NCBI GenBank assembly: GCA_034437275.1
Contig: DAOTUD010000119.1
Location: forward strand, 1 to 64,000
Length of the DNA: 64,000 bases
Reading direction: 5' to 3'
From: TC-15 sp034437275
Lineage (GTDB): Bacteria; Chloroflexota; Anaerolineae; Aggregatilineales; Aggregatilineaceae
In this document: positions 25,063-34,413 of the stretch, in pieces
Layout: each line of letters begins with the position of its first letter
Numbering within the stretch: the first letter of the stretch is position 1
The notes under the pieces: model-generated
What the model saw: the letters and a program-made list of their open reading frames with translations, nothing else
What the model was told of the DNA's origin: nothing
Databases searched by the model: none
Position numbers and translations under genes: made by a program

Positions 25063-25968
25063 ATGCCAGCCATGTCCAACAACCCAACCGTATCTATTGT
25101 GATCCCGGCGTATAACGAAGAACAGGGTCTGACCGACGTCGTGCAGTCGCTGCGCACGCTGGCGTTGGCGACCGAATTCGAGATCATCGTGGTGGACGAT
25201 GGCTCGCAGGATGGCACGGCGGCGCGCGTCGAGCAGTTCGACGACGTCAAATTGATCCGGCATCCCCTCAACCGGGGCTATGGGGCGGCGCTGAAGACCG
25301 GAATTCGCAAGGCAGCGGGCGACTACATCATCATCACTGATGCCGACGGCACCTATCCCAATGCGCGGATTCCGGAGCTGGTCGAGCACCTGATGCAGAC
25401 GGAGCATGACATGGTGGTGGCGGCGCGCGTTGGGAAGAGCGTCGCGATCCCCTTGATCCGGCGGCCCGCCAAGTGGTTTATCCGGCAGTTGGCGAGTTAT
25501 GTGGCGGGCATGAGCATCCCGGACCTGAACTCCGGGCTGCGTGTGTTCCCGCGCAAAACGGCGCTGAGCTTCTTCGACATCCTGCCGGACGGTTTTTCGT
25601 TTACCACTACCATCACCTTAGGGATGCTGGCCAACGGGTACAGCATCGCCTACCTGCCGATTGACTACCACCAGCGCGTGGGCCGGTCGAAGATCAAGCC
25701 CATTCAGGATACCTTCAACTTCATCCAGCTTATTTCCCGCATCGCGCTGTATTTCAACCCGCTCAAGGTGTTCATCCCGCTGAGCGTGAGCCTGTTCGTG
25801 CTGGCCGTGCTGTGGGGCGTGGTGAGTACGGTCGTGCTGGGCCAACTGGCGGATGTGTCGGTGTTGGTGCTGGTGCTGGCTGCCGTCCAGGTCTACACCG
25901 TGGGCCTGCTGGCGGAGCTGATCAACCACCGGGTGCAGAGCGTATACTACAAAGACTCTGAGCTATAA
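25063..25968 (+). CDS. family 2 glycosyltransferase with C-terminal membrane helices
   Basis: This is a membrane-anchored GT-A glycosyltransferase of about 301 aa, of the dolichyl/polyprenyl-phosphate mannose synthase type. VSIVIPAYNEEQGLTDVV begins near residue 10, followed by the nucleotide-sugar motifs VVDDGSQDGT and ITDADGTYPN and the family motif NSGLRVFPR. Two hydrophobic segments near the C-terminus (VFIPLSVSLFVLAVLWGVV, then VLVLVLAAVQVYTVGLLAEL) anchor it. The ATG at 25063 follows GCGAGGAG. It probably loads sugar onto a lipid carrier. It is followed 16 bp later by the FrhB-methyltransferase fusion. Confidence 0.9.
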   Translation: MPAMSNNPTVSIVIPAYNEEQGLTDVVQSLRTLALATEFEIIVVDDGSQDGTAARVEQFDDVKLIRHPLNRGYGAALKTGIRKAAGDYIIITDADGTYPNARIPELVEHLMQTEHDMVVAARVGKSVAIPLIRRPAKWFIRQLASYVAGMSIPDLNSGLRVFPRKTALSFFDILPDGFSFTTTITLGMLANGYSIAYLPIDYHQRVGRSKIKPIQDTFNFIQLISRIALYFNPLKVFIPLSVSLFVLAVLWGVVSTVVLGQLADVSVLVLVLAAVQVYTVGLLAELINHRVQSVYYKDSEL

Positions 25969-25984
25969 AAGGCAGCGAATAACC

Positions 25985-28174
25985 ATGCATATCACTTCGG
26001 ATCGCGCCGCGTCGGTGTTTGCTCGCCTGGAGGCGGAGGTCATTCGGACGGGACTGTGCACGCACTGCGGCACGTGTGCCGGCCTATCCGGGGGGCAGGT
26101 GGCGATGCAGGCGACGGCGCAGGGACCGCTGCCCCGCGCGGTGTCTGGGCCAGCACCGATGCTGCCCCCCGCCGCGTACGACGCCTGCCCGGGCAAGGGG
26201 CTGAACTATCCGCAGCTTTGCGACGCGGTGTTTGGGCAGCAGCCCGCCAACTGGTTGATCGGTGTGCAGCGGGGGCTGTTCGTGGGATACGCTGTCGATG
26301 ATGCCATCCGGCGGGGGGGCGCGTCGGGCGGGGTCATCACCCAGACGTTGATCTATCTGCTCCAGGAAGGGCTGATCGACGGGGCGGTGGTGGTGCAGCA
26401 GGGCCGCCCGCAGCCCTGGCAGGCAGAGCCGGTCATCGCGCGCAGCGTGGACGACATCCGCGCCGCCAGCCAGAGCGTTTACGTGCCGGTGCCGGTCAAC
26501 ACGCTGCTGCCACAGATGGACGCCTTCGAGGGGCGGCTGGCGTATGTCGGGCTGCCCGACCAGGTCGCCGCGCTGCGCCGCTTGCAACAGTTGGGCCATC
26601 CCGGGGCGCAGAAAGTGCAGTATGTCCTCGGCCCATATGTGGGCACGATCATGTATTTTGGTGCCATCGAGAGCTATCTGCGCGCACAGGGCGGGCACCG
26701 CGTCGACGATATCGCCCGGCTGCGCTACCGGGAAGGCGAATGGCCGGGACACCTCCAGATCGACCTGCGCTCTGGCGAAAGCCTGCAGGTGCCGAAGTTC
26801 TACTACAACTACCTGATCCCGTTTTACATCACGCGCAGCACGCTGCACGCAGTGGATTTTACGAACGAACTGACCGACATTTCCGTCGGCGATGCGTGGC
26901 ATCCGCGCTATGAAGGGCGCGGCGAGGGCTTCTCGCTTGTCGTGGGGCGCAGCGCGACCGGGCTGGATGTGCTGCGCGCGATGCAGGACAAGCACCTGCT
27001 GCGTCTGGACCCGATCGCCGAAGACGAGGCGCTGGGGATGCACGGGCACATGCTGGACTTCAAGAAGCGTGGCGCGTTCATCCGGCTCGGCTGGCGGCGG
27101 AAGCTGGGGCGGCCCGTGCCGGATTACGGCTATCGCCCGGCGAAGATTCCTCTCAGTCGCTACGCGGTCGAGATGGTCATCAGCGCGATCTTCCTGGCCG
27201 GCAGCACGCGGCTGGCGCGCCGGGTTGTGCAGTTCGTCCCGGTTGCGATTTTGGGGCCACTGTTTAACACGCTACGAAAGAGTTGGAAACGTATGTCAAA
27301 ACCTACCAAACGCAAAGGCTTGCAGGAAACGGAATTTACCACCACATCCGCCGAGCCAGCCGCACCGGGGCACAAGGTGACCGGCGCGCTGTGGGCGGGG
27401 CTGCAAGCGGTGTGGCGCGCGCTCCGCGTCACCATGCAGGAGCTGCGCCATTGGACGCGCAGCACATGGTCCTTCGACGATGTGGCGGCGCATTGGGACA
27501 GCGTGCAGGACTACGACGACATCAACGAGGAGACGTACTCCTACTTCCGCCGCTTTGTCGATGGGCTGCGGCTGAGCAACATCCCGGACGGTGCGCACAT
27601 CTTGGACCTCTGCGCGCGGACCGGTAACGGCACGCTCTACTTCCACGAGCACGGCAAGGTGGGGTCCGTCGTCTGTGCGGATGTCTCGACCTTCCAGGGC
27701 GAAATCTGCCGGCAGCGGTTGGAGCAGGGGGGTGTCGAGGATTTTGAATGGGTGCACTTCCACGACTACACGCTGCCGTTTGAGGATGGCACGTTCGCCG
27801 CGGTGCTCAACTTCGAGACGCTGGAGCACTTCCCCGAACCGGCGCTGATGGTCATGGAGCTGGCGCGCGTGACGAAGCCAGGCGGCACGCTGGTGATCAC
27901 CACGCCTAACGTGCTGTGGGAACCCGTGCACGCGCTGGCGGCGATCTTCGGTCTGCACCATTCCGAAGGGCCGCACCGCTTCATCCGCTACCACCGGCTG
28001 CTGGACATGATCCGGCATGCCGGACTGCGGATCGAAGCCGCCGAAACGACCGTGCTGGTCCCGGGCGGACCAGACGGGCTGGTCCGCTTCGGCGAGTGGG
28101 TCGAGCAGCGCACGCGGCACACGCTGATGCCACTCCTCGGGCTGCGGCGGGTGATTGTGTGCCGCAAGCCGTGA
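25985..28174 (+). CDS. FrhB-like iron-sulfur protein fused to SAM methyltransferase
   Basis: This is a 729-aa fusion. Residues 1-~410 match the coenzyme F420 hydrogenase/dehydrogenase beta-subunit family: C25-x2-C28-x2-C31 plus a later CPGKG gives an N-terminal Fe-S site, GGASGGVITQTLIYLL is the flavin-region motif, and TNELTDISVGDAW is family-typical. Residues ~500-729 are a class I methyltransferase (type 11): ILDLCARTGNGT is the SAM loop near 538, with VLNFETLEHF and GGTLVITTPN. The frame is continuous through the linker (around 27293). In polysaccharide clusters FrhB-like proteins act as pyruvyl- or reductase-type modifying enzymes; a lipid-linked sugar role fits the neighbours. Substrates are unknown. 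Confidence 0.85.
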   Translation: MHITSDRAASVFARLEAEVIRTGLCTHCGTCAGLSGGQVAMQATAQGPLPRAVSGPAPMLPPAAYDACPGKGLNYPQLCDAVFGQQPANWLIGVQRGLFVGYAVDDAIRRGGASGGVITQTLIYLLQEGLIDGAVVVQQGRPQPWQAEPVIARSVDDIRAASQSVYVPVPVNTLLPQMDAFEGRLAYVGLPDQVAALRRLQQLGHPGAQKVQYVLGPYVGTIMYFGAIESYLRAQGGHRVDDIARLRYREGEWPGHLQIDLRSGESLQVPKFYYNYLIPFYITRSTLHAVDFTNELTDISVGDAWHPRYEGRGEGFSLVVGRSATGLDVLRAMQDKHLLRLDPIAEDEALGMHGHMLDFKKRGAFIRLGWRRKLGRPVPDYGYRPAKIPLSRYAVEMVISAIFLAGSTRLARRVVQFVPVAILGPLFNTLRKSWKRMSKPTKRKGLQETEFTTTSAEPAAPGHKVTGALWAGLQAVWRALRVTMQELRHWTRSTWSFDDVAAHWDSVQDYDDINEETYSYFRRFVDGLRLSNIPDGAHILDLCARTGNGTLYFHEHGKVGSVVCADVSTFQGEICRQRLEQGGVEDFEWVHFHDYTLPFEDGTFAAVLNFETLEHFPEPALMVMELARVTKPGGTLVITTPNVLWEPVHALAAIFGLHHSEGPHRFIRYHRLLDMIRHAGLRIEAAETTVLVPGGPDGLVRFGEWVEQRTRHTLMPLLGLRRVIVCRKP

Positions 28175-29157
28175 ACAAACCTGCCCCCACGCTGAAAACG
28201 CGCCTGCTGCGGCTGGTGGGGCCGGTGCTGCTGGTGATCCTGCTGCTGCGGCTGGACGTCGGGCAAGTGGCTGACACCTTGCGGGCGGCGGATGTCGGGT
28301 GGGTGGCGCTGGCGGCTGCCGGCGTGCTGCCGCTGATCTTCATCAAGACGCTGCGCTGGCGCGGCCTGCTGCGCGTGCATCACATTTCCTTGCCAGTGGG
28401 GGACGCTTACCTGGTGTACTTCAGCAGCCTGTTTATCGGTTTCCTGACCCCCGGGCGGCTGGGCGAGTTCATCCGGGCGGTGTATGTCGCGCGCAGTTGT
28501 GATGTGTCGCTGTCGCGCGGGGTCGCCGGGGTACTGGCCGACCGGTTGTTTGACTTCTACGCGCTGCTGGTGATCGGCAGCCTGGCGCTGCTCAATCTGT
28601 TCCCCACCGTGCAGAACGTGACGCTGGTGCTGGCGCTGGCGTTGGGTCTGATCGTCCCCCTCGTGCTGTTCATGCACCGCGCAAGCTTCGCCTTCATCCA
28701 ACGCATCGGGCTGACGTGCGGGGTGGTGGGGCGGAAGCTGCTGCACGAGGCGGACGGGGTGCTGCCGCGCGTGCGCCGGGAACTGGGGCGCTTAGGGGCG
28801 CGGGATGTGCTCTACGCCTGCGGGCTGACGATCCTGGCCTACGGCCTGTTTTACGGGCAGGGCTACCTGCTGGCGCGCGCGCTGGGGATCGACGCCGGTT
28901 TTATGCGCATCATGTTTGCGGTCGCGCTGGGGAGCCTGGTCACGCTGATCCCGGTGTCGATTGCCGGGCTGGGCACGCGCGAGCTGGCGATCATCACTTA
29001 CCTCGAAGCGGTCGACGTGGACCCCGCCGCCGCACTCGGCTTTTCGCTGCTGATCTTCTTCAACTTCCAGGTGGTGGGCGGCATCATCGGTGCGATTGCG
29101 TGGTGGATCAAGCCGGTGCCGGTGCAGACGGCTGGCTCACCGGCAGAGGCTCCGTGA
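28171..29157 (+). CDS. flippase-like / LPG-synthase-type membrane protein
   Basis: This 328-aa integral membrane protein of the lysylphosphatidylglycerol synthase TM (UPF0104, AglD-like) family has about eight helices. Family features are LKTLRWRGLL, SSLFIGFLTPGRLGEFIRAV, ADRLFDFYALL and SIAGLGTRELAI. The GTG at 28171 overlaps the stop of the fusion gene (GTGA), so it is chosen although the frame is open further upstream; the upstream part is a shadow of the methyltransferase. It probably moves or anchors lipid-linked products of the two upstream genes. Confidence 0.85.
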   Translation: MNKPAPTLKTRLLRLVGPVLLVILLLRLDVGQVADTLRAADVGWVALAAAGVLPLIFIKTLRWRGLLRVHHISLPVGDAYLVYFSSLFIGFLTPGRLGEFIRAVYVARSCDVSLSRGVAGVLADRLFDFYALLVIGSLALLNLFPTVQNVTLVLALALGLIVPLVLFMHRASFAFIQRIGLTCGVVGRKLLHEADGVLPRVRRELGRLGARDVLYACGLTILAYGLFYGQGYLLARALGIDAGFMRIMFAVALGSLVTLIPVSIAGLGTRELAIITYLEAVDVDPAAALGFSLLIFFNFQVVGGIIGAIAWWIKPVPVQTAGSPAEAP

Positions 29158-29176
29158 TGGGGAGCGTGCCGGTCCC

Positions 29177-31042
29177 TTACCGGGAAAACATCACTTCCGC
29201 TTCCTTGACCGCTTCCGGACGCCCGATCAGCGCAATATGATCCCCGCGTTCGAGCCGGGTGTCCCCCTGGGGGATGATGACCGCCCCGTCGCGTTTGATG
29301 CTCAGGATCAGGGCGTTGCCGGGCAGGCGGATTTTGTGGACGGGCTGGTTGGTGTAGCGGCGACTGGCGAGACGCATTTCGAGGATTTCGATGTTGGGCA
29401 CTTCGTGGCCCAGCATGTCGAAGGCGGTCGGGTAACGCAGCGCCCCTTCGAGGCTCATCGCCGTTGCCAGCGCAGGCTGGACGACGCGCACCTGCATCGC
29501 CTTCAGTTTCGGGATCAGCGTCGTTTCGTTGACGCGCGCAATGACCATCGGCACCTCGTACTGCTCGCGCGCCAGGCGGCAGATACGGTGTATGGTGTCG
29601 TTGTCGGTGGGTAGCACGACGACGGCGGCGGTCTTCTCGATCCCGGCCTGTTCGAGCAACTGGGCATTATAATTATCGCCGTACACTACCTGACACGTGG
29701 AGCCATTCAGGTCATTGAAATGGGCTGTGCTCGACGCCACAATCGTGATTTCTTCCATCACTTCGCTTAAGCGCCGGGCGAGCAGTTCGGTCAACTGGTC
29801 CGTGCCCACGATGATCAGCCCGTGCCGCTGGTCCGGTTTGGCTTCCGGCTGGTACAGGCGGTTGAACAGCAAGGGCGCGATGGTGCACGTCAGCACCGCG
29901 ATCAGCACAATGTCGGTTTCAATTGCCGCCGTAATCGCGCCGATTTCACGCGCCAATGCCGACGCCGCGATGATCAGGCTCAGGCGGGACGACAGCAGCA
30001 TTCCGGCAGCTAAGGCGTTGCGGCGGCCAAAACGCTTGATGAGCAGGGCTGACGGGATTACCTTCACCAGAAAGGCGAGGATCAGCAGTTCCGGGACGAG
30101 CAGCAGCGCAGCCGGCGATTCGAAGATGGAGCGCAGGTCGAGTTCCACACCGACCATGAAGAAGAAGATCGGGATAAAGAACCCGTACCCGATCGCATCC
30201 AGCTTTTCGATAGCCTCCTCGTCATCTTCGGTCATGCCCAGGTTTACAATTGCGCCCGCGAGGAACGCGCCGAGAATAAGCTCCACGCCCAGCGTTTCGG
30301 CAAGGACCACCCAGGCGACCATCAGCGCGAAGGCCCCGCGAATGCGGATTTGCGCCGTTGCGTGGGACAGTTCGTCCATGAGGTTGCGCAGCCATTGCAA
30401 GCGCGACATGTGCTGCCCGGCGCGTGCCGCCAGCGCGAAGATCAACAGCAGCACCGGGATCAGCAGCAAGTCCAGCGTCAGTCCGCTGCTCATCGCGGCG
30501 ATGACGACGGTCAGCAGCAGCAGCGTGGCGAAATCGGCAATGGACGCAGCGATCAGCAAGAACTGCCCGTATTCCCCGGTCATCAACTCGCGTTCTTTGA
30601 GGATGGGGGCTACCAGTCCGAGCGACGTGGTGCTGAGAATGAGGCCCATCAGCACCGGATTCTCGATCATGGTGAACTGCTGCAAGCCCAGCGAGCCGAG
30701 GATAGCCAGCAGAAACGTCAGCAGAAAGACGATGATCGCCAGCGGCAGCGGCTGGTTGAGCGTATCGCGCCAGCACTCCCGCACCGTGAAGCACGTGATC
30801 AGCTCGAAGTTGATTTCCAACCCGGCGAGAAACATCAGGTAGGCGAACCCGAACTCCGCCATGAAGTCGAGCGTTTCGGATGTCTCCAGCAGGTCGAACC
30901 CGCTGTGGCCGATGATAATCCCTGCCAGAATCTCGCCGATCACGATCGGCAATTGGACACGGCGCAGGCGGCTGAAGAGGACGGGGATGATGACCGCCAG
31001 ACTCGTGATGAGCAGTAATGCAAAAAATGGGCTTGACTCCAT
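29177..31042 (-). CDS. Kef/CPA2-type monovalent cation:proton antiporter with RCK domain
   Basis: This is a protein of about 621 aa. Residues 1-~390 form a Na+/H+-exchanger-type membrane domain of about 12 helices (LPIVIGEILAGIIIGHSGFD, LGAFLAGAIVNLGM, GYGFFIPIFFFMVGVELD). Residues ~400-530 are a TrkA-N/RCK regulatory domain (IVGTDQLTELLARRLSE, VVYGDNYNAQLLEQAGIEK), and the C-terminus is TrkA-C-like (LPGNALILSIKRDG). The first motif lacks the usual GxGxxG, so nucleotide binding may differ. The ATG at 31042 is chosen because earlier in-frame codons precede no hydrophobic start. It lies downstream of the Flx/Hdr operon on the same strand, 160 bp away. Confidence 0.9.
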   Translation of the reverse strand: MESSPFFALLLITSLAVIIPVLFSRLRRVQLPIVIGEILAGIIIGHSGFDLLETSETLDFMAEFGFAYLMFLAGLEINFELITCFTVRECWRDTLNQPLPLAIIVFLLTFLLAILGSLGLQQFTMIENPVLMGLILSTTSLGLVAPILKERELMTGEYGQFLLIAASIADFATLLLLTVVIAAMSSGLTLDLLLIPVLLLIFALAARAGQHMSRLQWLRNLMDELSHATAQIRIRGAFALMVAWVVLAETLGVELILGAFLAGAIVNLGMTEDDEEAIEKLDAIGYGFFIPIFFFMVGVELDLRSIFESPAALLLVPELLILAFLVKVIPSALLIKRFGRRNALAAGMLLSSRLSLIIAASALAREIGAITAAIETDIVLIAVLTCTIAPLLFNRLYQPEAKPDQRHGLIIVGTDQLTELLARRLSEVMEEITIVASSTAHFNDLNGSTCQVVYGDNYNAQLLEQAGIEKTAAVVVLPTDNDTIHRICRLAREQYEVPMVIARVNETTLIPKLKAMQVRVVQPALATAMSLEGALRYPTAFDMLGHEVPNIEILEMRLASRRYTNQPVHKIRLPGNALILSIKRDGAVIIPQGDTRLERGDHIALIGRPEAVKEAEVMFSR

Positions 31043-31201
31043 TACTCTCGCTTTCCGTCTACGGGTAGGCGCTTGGTTTTGCTTCGGCAGCTCATTGTAC
31101 TGTGCTCTGCGCGTTTTACCAATGTCTGTTGTATCCGTCGAGCAATAGGGGGAATGATGGGGAGGCAGGGGCCGCCACATCCGGCAGCCCCTGAGGTTTG
31201 G

Positions 31202-32062
31202 CTACAGGAAGCTCTCCATAAAGCCCGCGACCTCGGCCATCGAGAACACCGGGCCATCCACGCAGACCAGCTTCGCGCCCAGGTTGCAGCGCCCGCACTT
31301 GCCGACGCCGCAGTGCATCCGCGCTTCCAGCGTGACGTAGTGGTTCTCCGGCGCGAAGCCCAGCCGTTCCAGCAGCTTGTTGACGAAATGGATCATGATC
31401 GGCGGGCCGCAGGTGATGGCGACCGTGTTCTTCGGGGCCGGATCGACCATTTCCAGCAGGTCGGTGATCAACCCGACGTGCCCGCTCCAGTCGTCGCCGG
31501 CTTCGTCGACGGTCAGGTGCAGTTCGGTGTCGGGCGCGGACTGCCACGCGTCGTACTCGTCCTGAAAGATGAGCAGCGACGGGTGGCGTGCCGCCCACAG
31601 GATGGTCAGGTGGCCGTAGTTGGCGCGGTCGTCGAGCACGGTGTGAAGCACCGGGCGCAGCGGTGCGCCGCCGATGCCGCCACCCAGCACGAGCAGGTCC
31701 TTGCCCTGGAAGTCGTCCATCGGGAAGGCATTGCCCAGCGGGCCGCGCACGCCGACCACATCTCCAACGCCCAGCTCGTGCATCAGCGTCGTGACCGATC
31801 CCAGGCGCTGCACCGCGAACTCCAGCACGTCGCCGCGCCCCGGCGTGGAGGCGATGCCGAACGGCGCTTCACCCACGCCGAAGGCCGAGACAAACGCGAA
31901 CTGGCCGGGCCGGTAGCTGGCGAAGTGCTCCTGGCCGCCGTTGCGCATTTCCACGCGGAACAGCTTGATCTCTGGGGCCATGTCGCGCGCTTCGACCAGG
32001 GTGCCCAGGTCGGGCAGCATGGCGTTGGTGTCGTTGTGTGCGACAGGTGTCACGACGGTCAT
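31202..32062 (-). CDS. FAD/NAD(P)- and 2Fe-2S-binding electron transfer subunit (FlxA/FloxA-like)
   Basis: This 286-aa ferredoxin-NADP-reductase-fold protein belongs to the sulfhydrogenase-gamma/AsrB/PyrK group. The FAD motif RPGQFAFVSAF is near residue 65, the pyridine-nucleotide motif LVLGGGIGGAPLRPVL near 125, and the C-terminal 2Fe-2S ligands are C-G-V-G-K-C-G-R-C plus a later Cys (LVCVDGP). It is the NAD(H)-reactive subunit of FlxABCD. It is the last gene of the operon, and its ATG overlaps the FlxB stop by four bases. Confidence 0.85.
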   Translation of the reverse strand: MTVVTPVAHNDTNAMLPDLGTLVEARDMAPEIKLFRVEMRNGGQEHFASYRPGQFAFVSAFGVGEAPFGIASTPGRGDVLEFAVQRLGSVTTLMHELGVGDVVGVRGPLGNAFPMDDFQGKDLLVLGGGIGGAPLRPVLHTVLDDRANYGHLTILWAARHPSLLIFQDEYDAWQSAPDTELHLTVDEAGDDWSGHVGLITDLLEMVDPAPKNTVAITCGPPIMIHFVNKLLERLGFAPENHYVTLEARMHCGVGKCGRCNLGAKLVCVDGPVFSMAEVAGFMESFL

Positions 32063-33081
32063 GACGTCACCTCCTGCTGCTGCTGACTCTCCCCGGCAGC
32101 GACCGCCGCCAGCACCTCGGTGATGTCGATGTTGACCGGGCAGGCGTCGATGCAGCGGCCACAGCCGGTACACGCGGCGGCCTCGTGCTGCTGCGGATAG
32201 TAGTAGAACTTGCAGAAGAAACGGTTGCGCAGCCGTTCGCCTTTGGCCGCGCGCGGATTGTGGCCGCCGGCTATGCGCCGGTAGACTTCGCCCGCGCAGC
32301 TATCCCAGCAGCGAATCCGCTCGAAGTGCTGCTGGCCGTTGCCGGGGGGCAGAACTTCGTCGCGCACGTCGAAGCAGCGGCACGTCGGGCAGACGTAGGC
32401 GCAGACGCGGCAGCTCAGGCAGCGCTCGGCTATGTCCTCCCACAAGGCGGCGTTAAACTGCGGCGGCCAGGCGTCGCGCGGCGGCACCGGCACCGGCGCG
32501 TTGTGGGCCGGCTTGGGGACCGTCCCCGGCAGCCGGTCGAGCGTGATCGCGGGCAGGATCGCCTCGCCTTTGGGCGTCACGACCTCGACCGCGAAGCCGC
32601 CTTCGACCTCGGTCAGCATCAGGTCCACGTCGCGCGGATCGTCGGGACGACCGCCGACGCTGGTGCAGAAGCACGTTTTGCCCATCTCACGGCAGGCCAG
32701 CCCGATTAGCGTGGTCTGTTCGCGCCGTTTGGCATAGTAGGTGTCGACCGGGTCGGTGTCGAGGAACAGCGCATCCAGTGCCTTGAGGCCGCGCGCGTCG
32801 CAGGGACGCACGCCGAAGATCACGGCCTCGCCCGCGGGCAGCGTCTCCTGGAGCTGGATCGACTGCCCGGTCTTGGTGATGGTCAGCAGGCGCTCGGTCG
32901 GCGGGAAGAAAAATTCCTTGATCGACAGGGTCGGGCGGATGGTGTTCCACGCGATGTCACCGCTGCGCTGCACCGGGCGGTACAGCGCCACGCCGTCGAC
33001 ATCACGCGGGGCGATGAGGGTTTTCTCGGCGGCCAACTCGTTTAACCAGGTGGCCAGGGCGTGATGGCTGATGAATTGCAT
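32059..33081 (-). CDS. 4Fe-4S dicluster subunit (FlxB/FloxB, AsrA-like)
   Basis: This is a 340-aa iron-sulfur protein. The N-terminal half contains GVRPCDARGLKALDALFLD, typical of hydrogenase/sulfur-reductase beta subunits. The C-terminal half has two 4Fe-4S binding motifs: CLSCRVCAYVCPTCRC near 215, and CTGCGRCIDACPVNIDI near 305. It relays electrons between the FlxA flavin and the other Fe-S subunits. It is located between flxC (3 bp gap) and flxA (4-bp overlap). Confidence 0.82.
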   Translation of the reverse strand: MQFISHHALATWLNELAAEKTLIAPRDVDGVALYRPVQRSGDIAWNTIRPTLSIKEFFFPPTERLLTITKTGQSIQLQETLPAGEAVIFGVRPCDARGLKALDALFLDTDPVDTYYAKRREQTTLIGLACREMGKTCFCTSVGGRPDDPRDVDLMLTEVEGGFAVEVVTPKGEAILPAITLDRLPGTVPKPAHNAPVPVPPRDAWPPQFNAALWEDIAERCLSCRVCAYVCPTCRCFDVRDEVLPPGNGQQHFERIRCWDSCAGEVYRRIAGGHNPRAAKGERLRNRFFCKFYYYPQQHEAAACTGCGRCIDACPVNIDITEVLAAVAAGESQQQQEVTS

Positions 33082-33084
33082 GGG

Positions 33085-33951
33085 CTATCCCTCCTCGCTC
33101 AGCATGGTGGTGATGGGTGATGGTTCCGGCGCGGCCCCGGCGCGGAAGCCGAAGGCCGCCTCGATCTCCTGCGCCAGCTTGCGATTGAGCAGGCCGATCG
33201 GGATGTTCACCGGGCAGACGCGCTCGCACTCGTCGCAGCCGACGCAGCGCCCCGCCAGGTGGTAGGCGCGCCCCAGGTGGAAGGTGCGTTTTTCGTCCAT
33301 CCCGGTGCGCATCCCCACCCACAGCCCATCGTCACGCTCGAAGAGGCAGGTCGGGCAGTTGCACAGCGGGCACGCCTGCCGGCAGGCATAGCACCGGATG
33401 CAGCGGTCGAACTGGCTGAGCCAGAACGCGGCGCGCTCGGCGGGTGTCATGGCGTCCAGTTCGGCCACGTCGCCGAAGGGATCGGCGGCGGCGACTTCCG
33501 GCGGATCGCCGATCAGCGTGTCGTAGATCACCGGCGTGCGGTCGTCGCACTGCTGGCAGCGCGTTTGCAGGTGGGTGCTCGCCACTCTGCCGAAGCCCGC
33601 GCCTTCCAGAATACCGTCACAGGCCACGCCGATGACGTGCACCTGTTCGCGCGTGAACTGGCGTTCGGCCAGCAGCACGTTGATCGCGCGGCTGTCGCAC
33701 GCCTTGACGACCACCGCGACCGGGTCCGGCGGCTCGTCGGAGGGGGTGGGGCGCAGCTTGTCAGGGAGATACGTGGTCAGGTTGTGGGTACACTGCTGGT
33801 TCCACACCAGCCGCCCCACGTCTTCCGCATCGGTGACGAAAGCCGGGCGCGTGCGCCCGCGCGGCCCGACCTCGTAGCCGATCACACAGGTGACCTGACC
33901 ACTGCTCAACAGGTTGCGGGCTGTTTTCTGGATGTGTTGGGTGTATGACAT
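33085..33951 (-). CDS. 4Fe-4S subunit (FlxC/FloxC-like)
   Basis: This 288-aa Fe-S protein is of the FrhB/FdhB-related type found in FlxABCD complexes. KACDSRAINVLLAERQ and GVACDGILEG in the N-terminal half resemble FrhB. Cluster motifs CIRCYACRQACPLCNC (near 187) and CVGCDECERVCPVNIPI (near 236) each supply four Cys, and additional Cys pairs (CQQCDD) are present. It follows the mvhD-like gene with a 3-bp gap. Confidence 0.8.
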   Translation of the reverse strand: MSYTQHIQKTARNLLSSGQVTCVIGYEVGPRGRTRPAFVTDAEDVGRLVWNQQCTHNLTTYLPDKLRPTPSDEPPDPVAVVVKACDSRAINVLLAERQFTREQVHVIGVACDGILEGAGFGRVASTHLQTRCQQCDDRTPVIYDTLIGDPPEVAAADPFGDVAELDAMTPAERAAFWLSQFDRCIRCYACRQACPLCNCPTCLFERDDGLWVGMRTGMDEKRTFHLGRAYHLAGRCVGCDECERVCPVNIPIGLLNRKLAQEIEAAFGFRAGAAPEPSPITTMLSEEG

Positions 33952-33954
33952 GCT

Positions 33955-34413
33955 TCAATCTCCCGCTTCGATGTCGGCAGCATCCGGCAGCGCGATAGTG
34001 CGCCCGTCCTGCTGCCACTGGCACGGTCCGAGGACGCGCACCGCGTCGGTGAACTCGTTGACGATGCGGGCAAAGCGCTCCCCCTCAGAGGCCGAAACCC
34101 AGTCTAGCCGCAGCCGGTCGGGTTCCAGGCCGGCGAATTCCATCAAACTGTGCAGCACCGGCAGGCGCTTGGCGGTACGGTGGTTGCCGCTGTCGTAGTG
34201 GCACTCGCCGATGTGACAGCCGAGCACCAGCACGCCATCCGCGCCCTGGTCGAACGTCTTGAGGATCAGCTCTGGCGAGACGCGCCCTGAACACGGCACG
34301 CGCACGCCGCGCAGATTCCACGCCGACTTGAGGCGCGAGGTTCCCGCCAGGTCCGCGCCGGTATAGCTGCACCAGGTGCACAAAAATCCCACGATCTTGG
34401 GTTCGTAACTCAT
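33955..34413 (-). CDS. mvhD: MvhD-like 2Fe-2S delta subunit (FlxD)
   Basis: This 152-aa protein belongs to the MvhD/FlxD family, which links electron-input modules to HdrA. Conserved Cys occur in VGFLCTWCSYTGADLAGTSR, RVPCSGRVSPE and VLGCHIGECHY; other families sometimes have Sec in MvhD, but here all sites are Cys codons. ATG overlaps the hdrA1 stop by four bases. Its position directly after hdrA1 supports a physical Hdr-Flx complex. Confidence 0.92.
   Translation of the reverse strand: MSYEPKIVGFLCTWCSYTGADLAGTSRLKSAWNLRGVRVPCSGRVSPELILKTFDQGADGVLVLGCHIGECHYDSGNHRTAKRLPVLHSLMEFAGLEPDRLRLDWVSASEGERFARIVNEFTDAVRVLGPCQWQQDGRTIALPDAADIEAGD

Noticed and set aside
27916..28170. N-terminal extension of the flippase-like gene
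   Set aside because: It is a shadow frame of the methyltransferase. The GTG overlapping the previous stop gives a normal family start.
33955..34413. Selenocysteine in the MvhD-like gene
   Set aside because: All Cys positions are encoded by Cys codons and the stop is at the normal C-terminus, overlapping the expected next start region.
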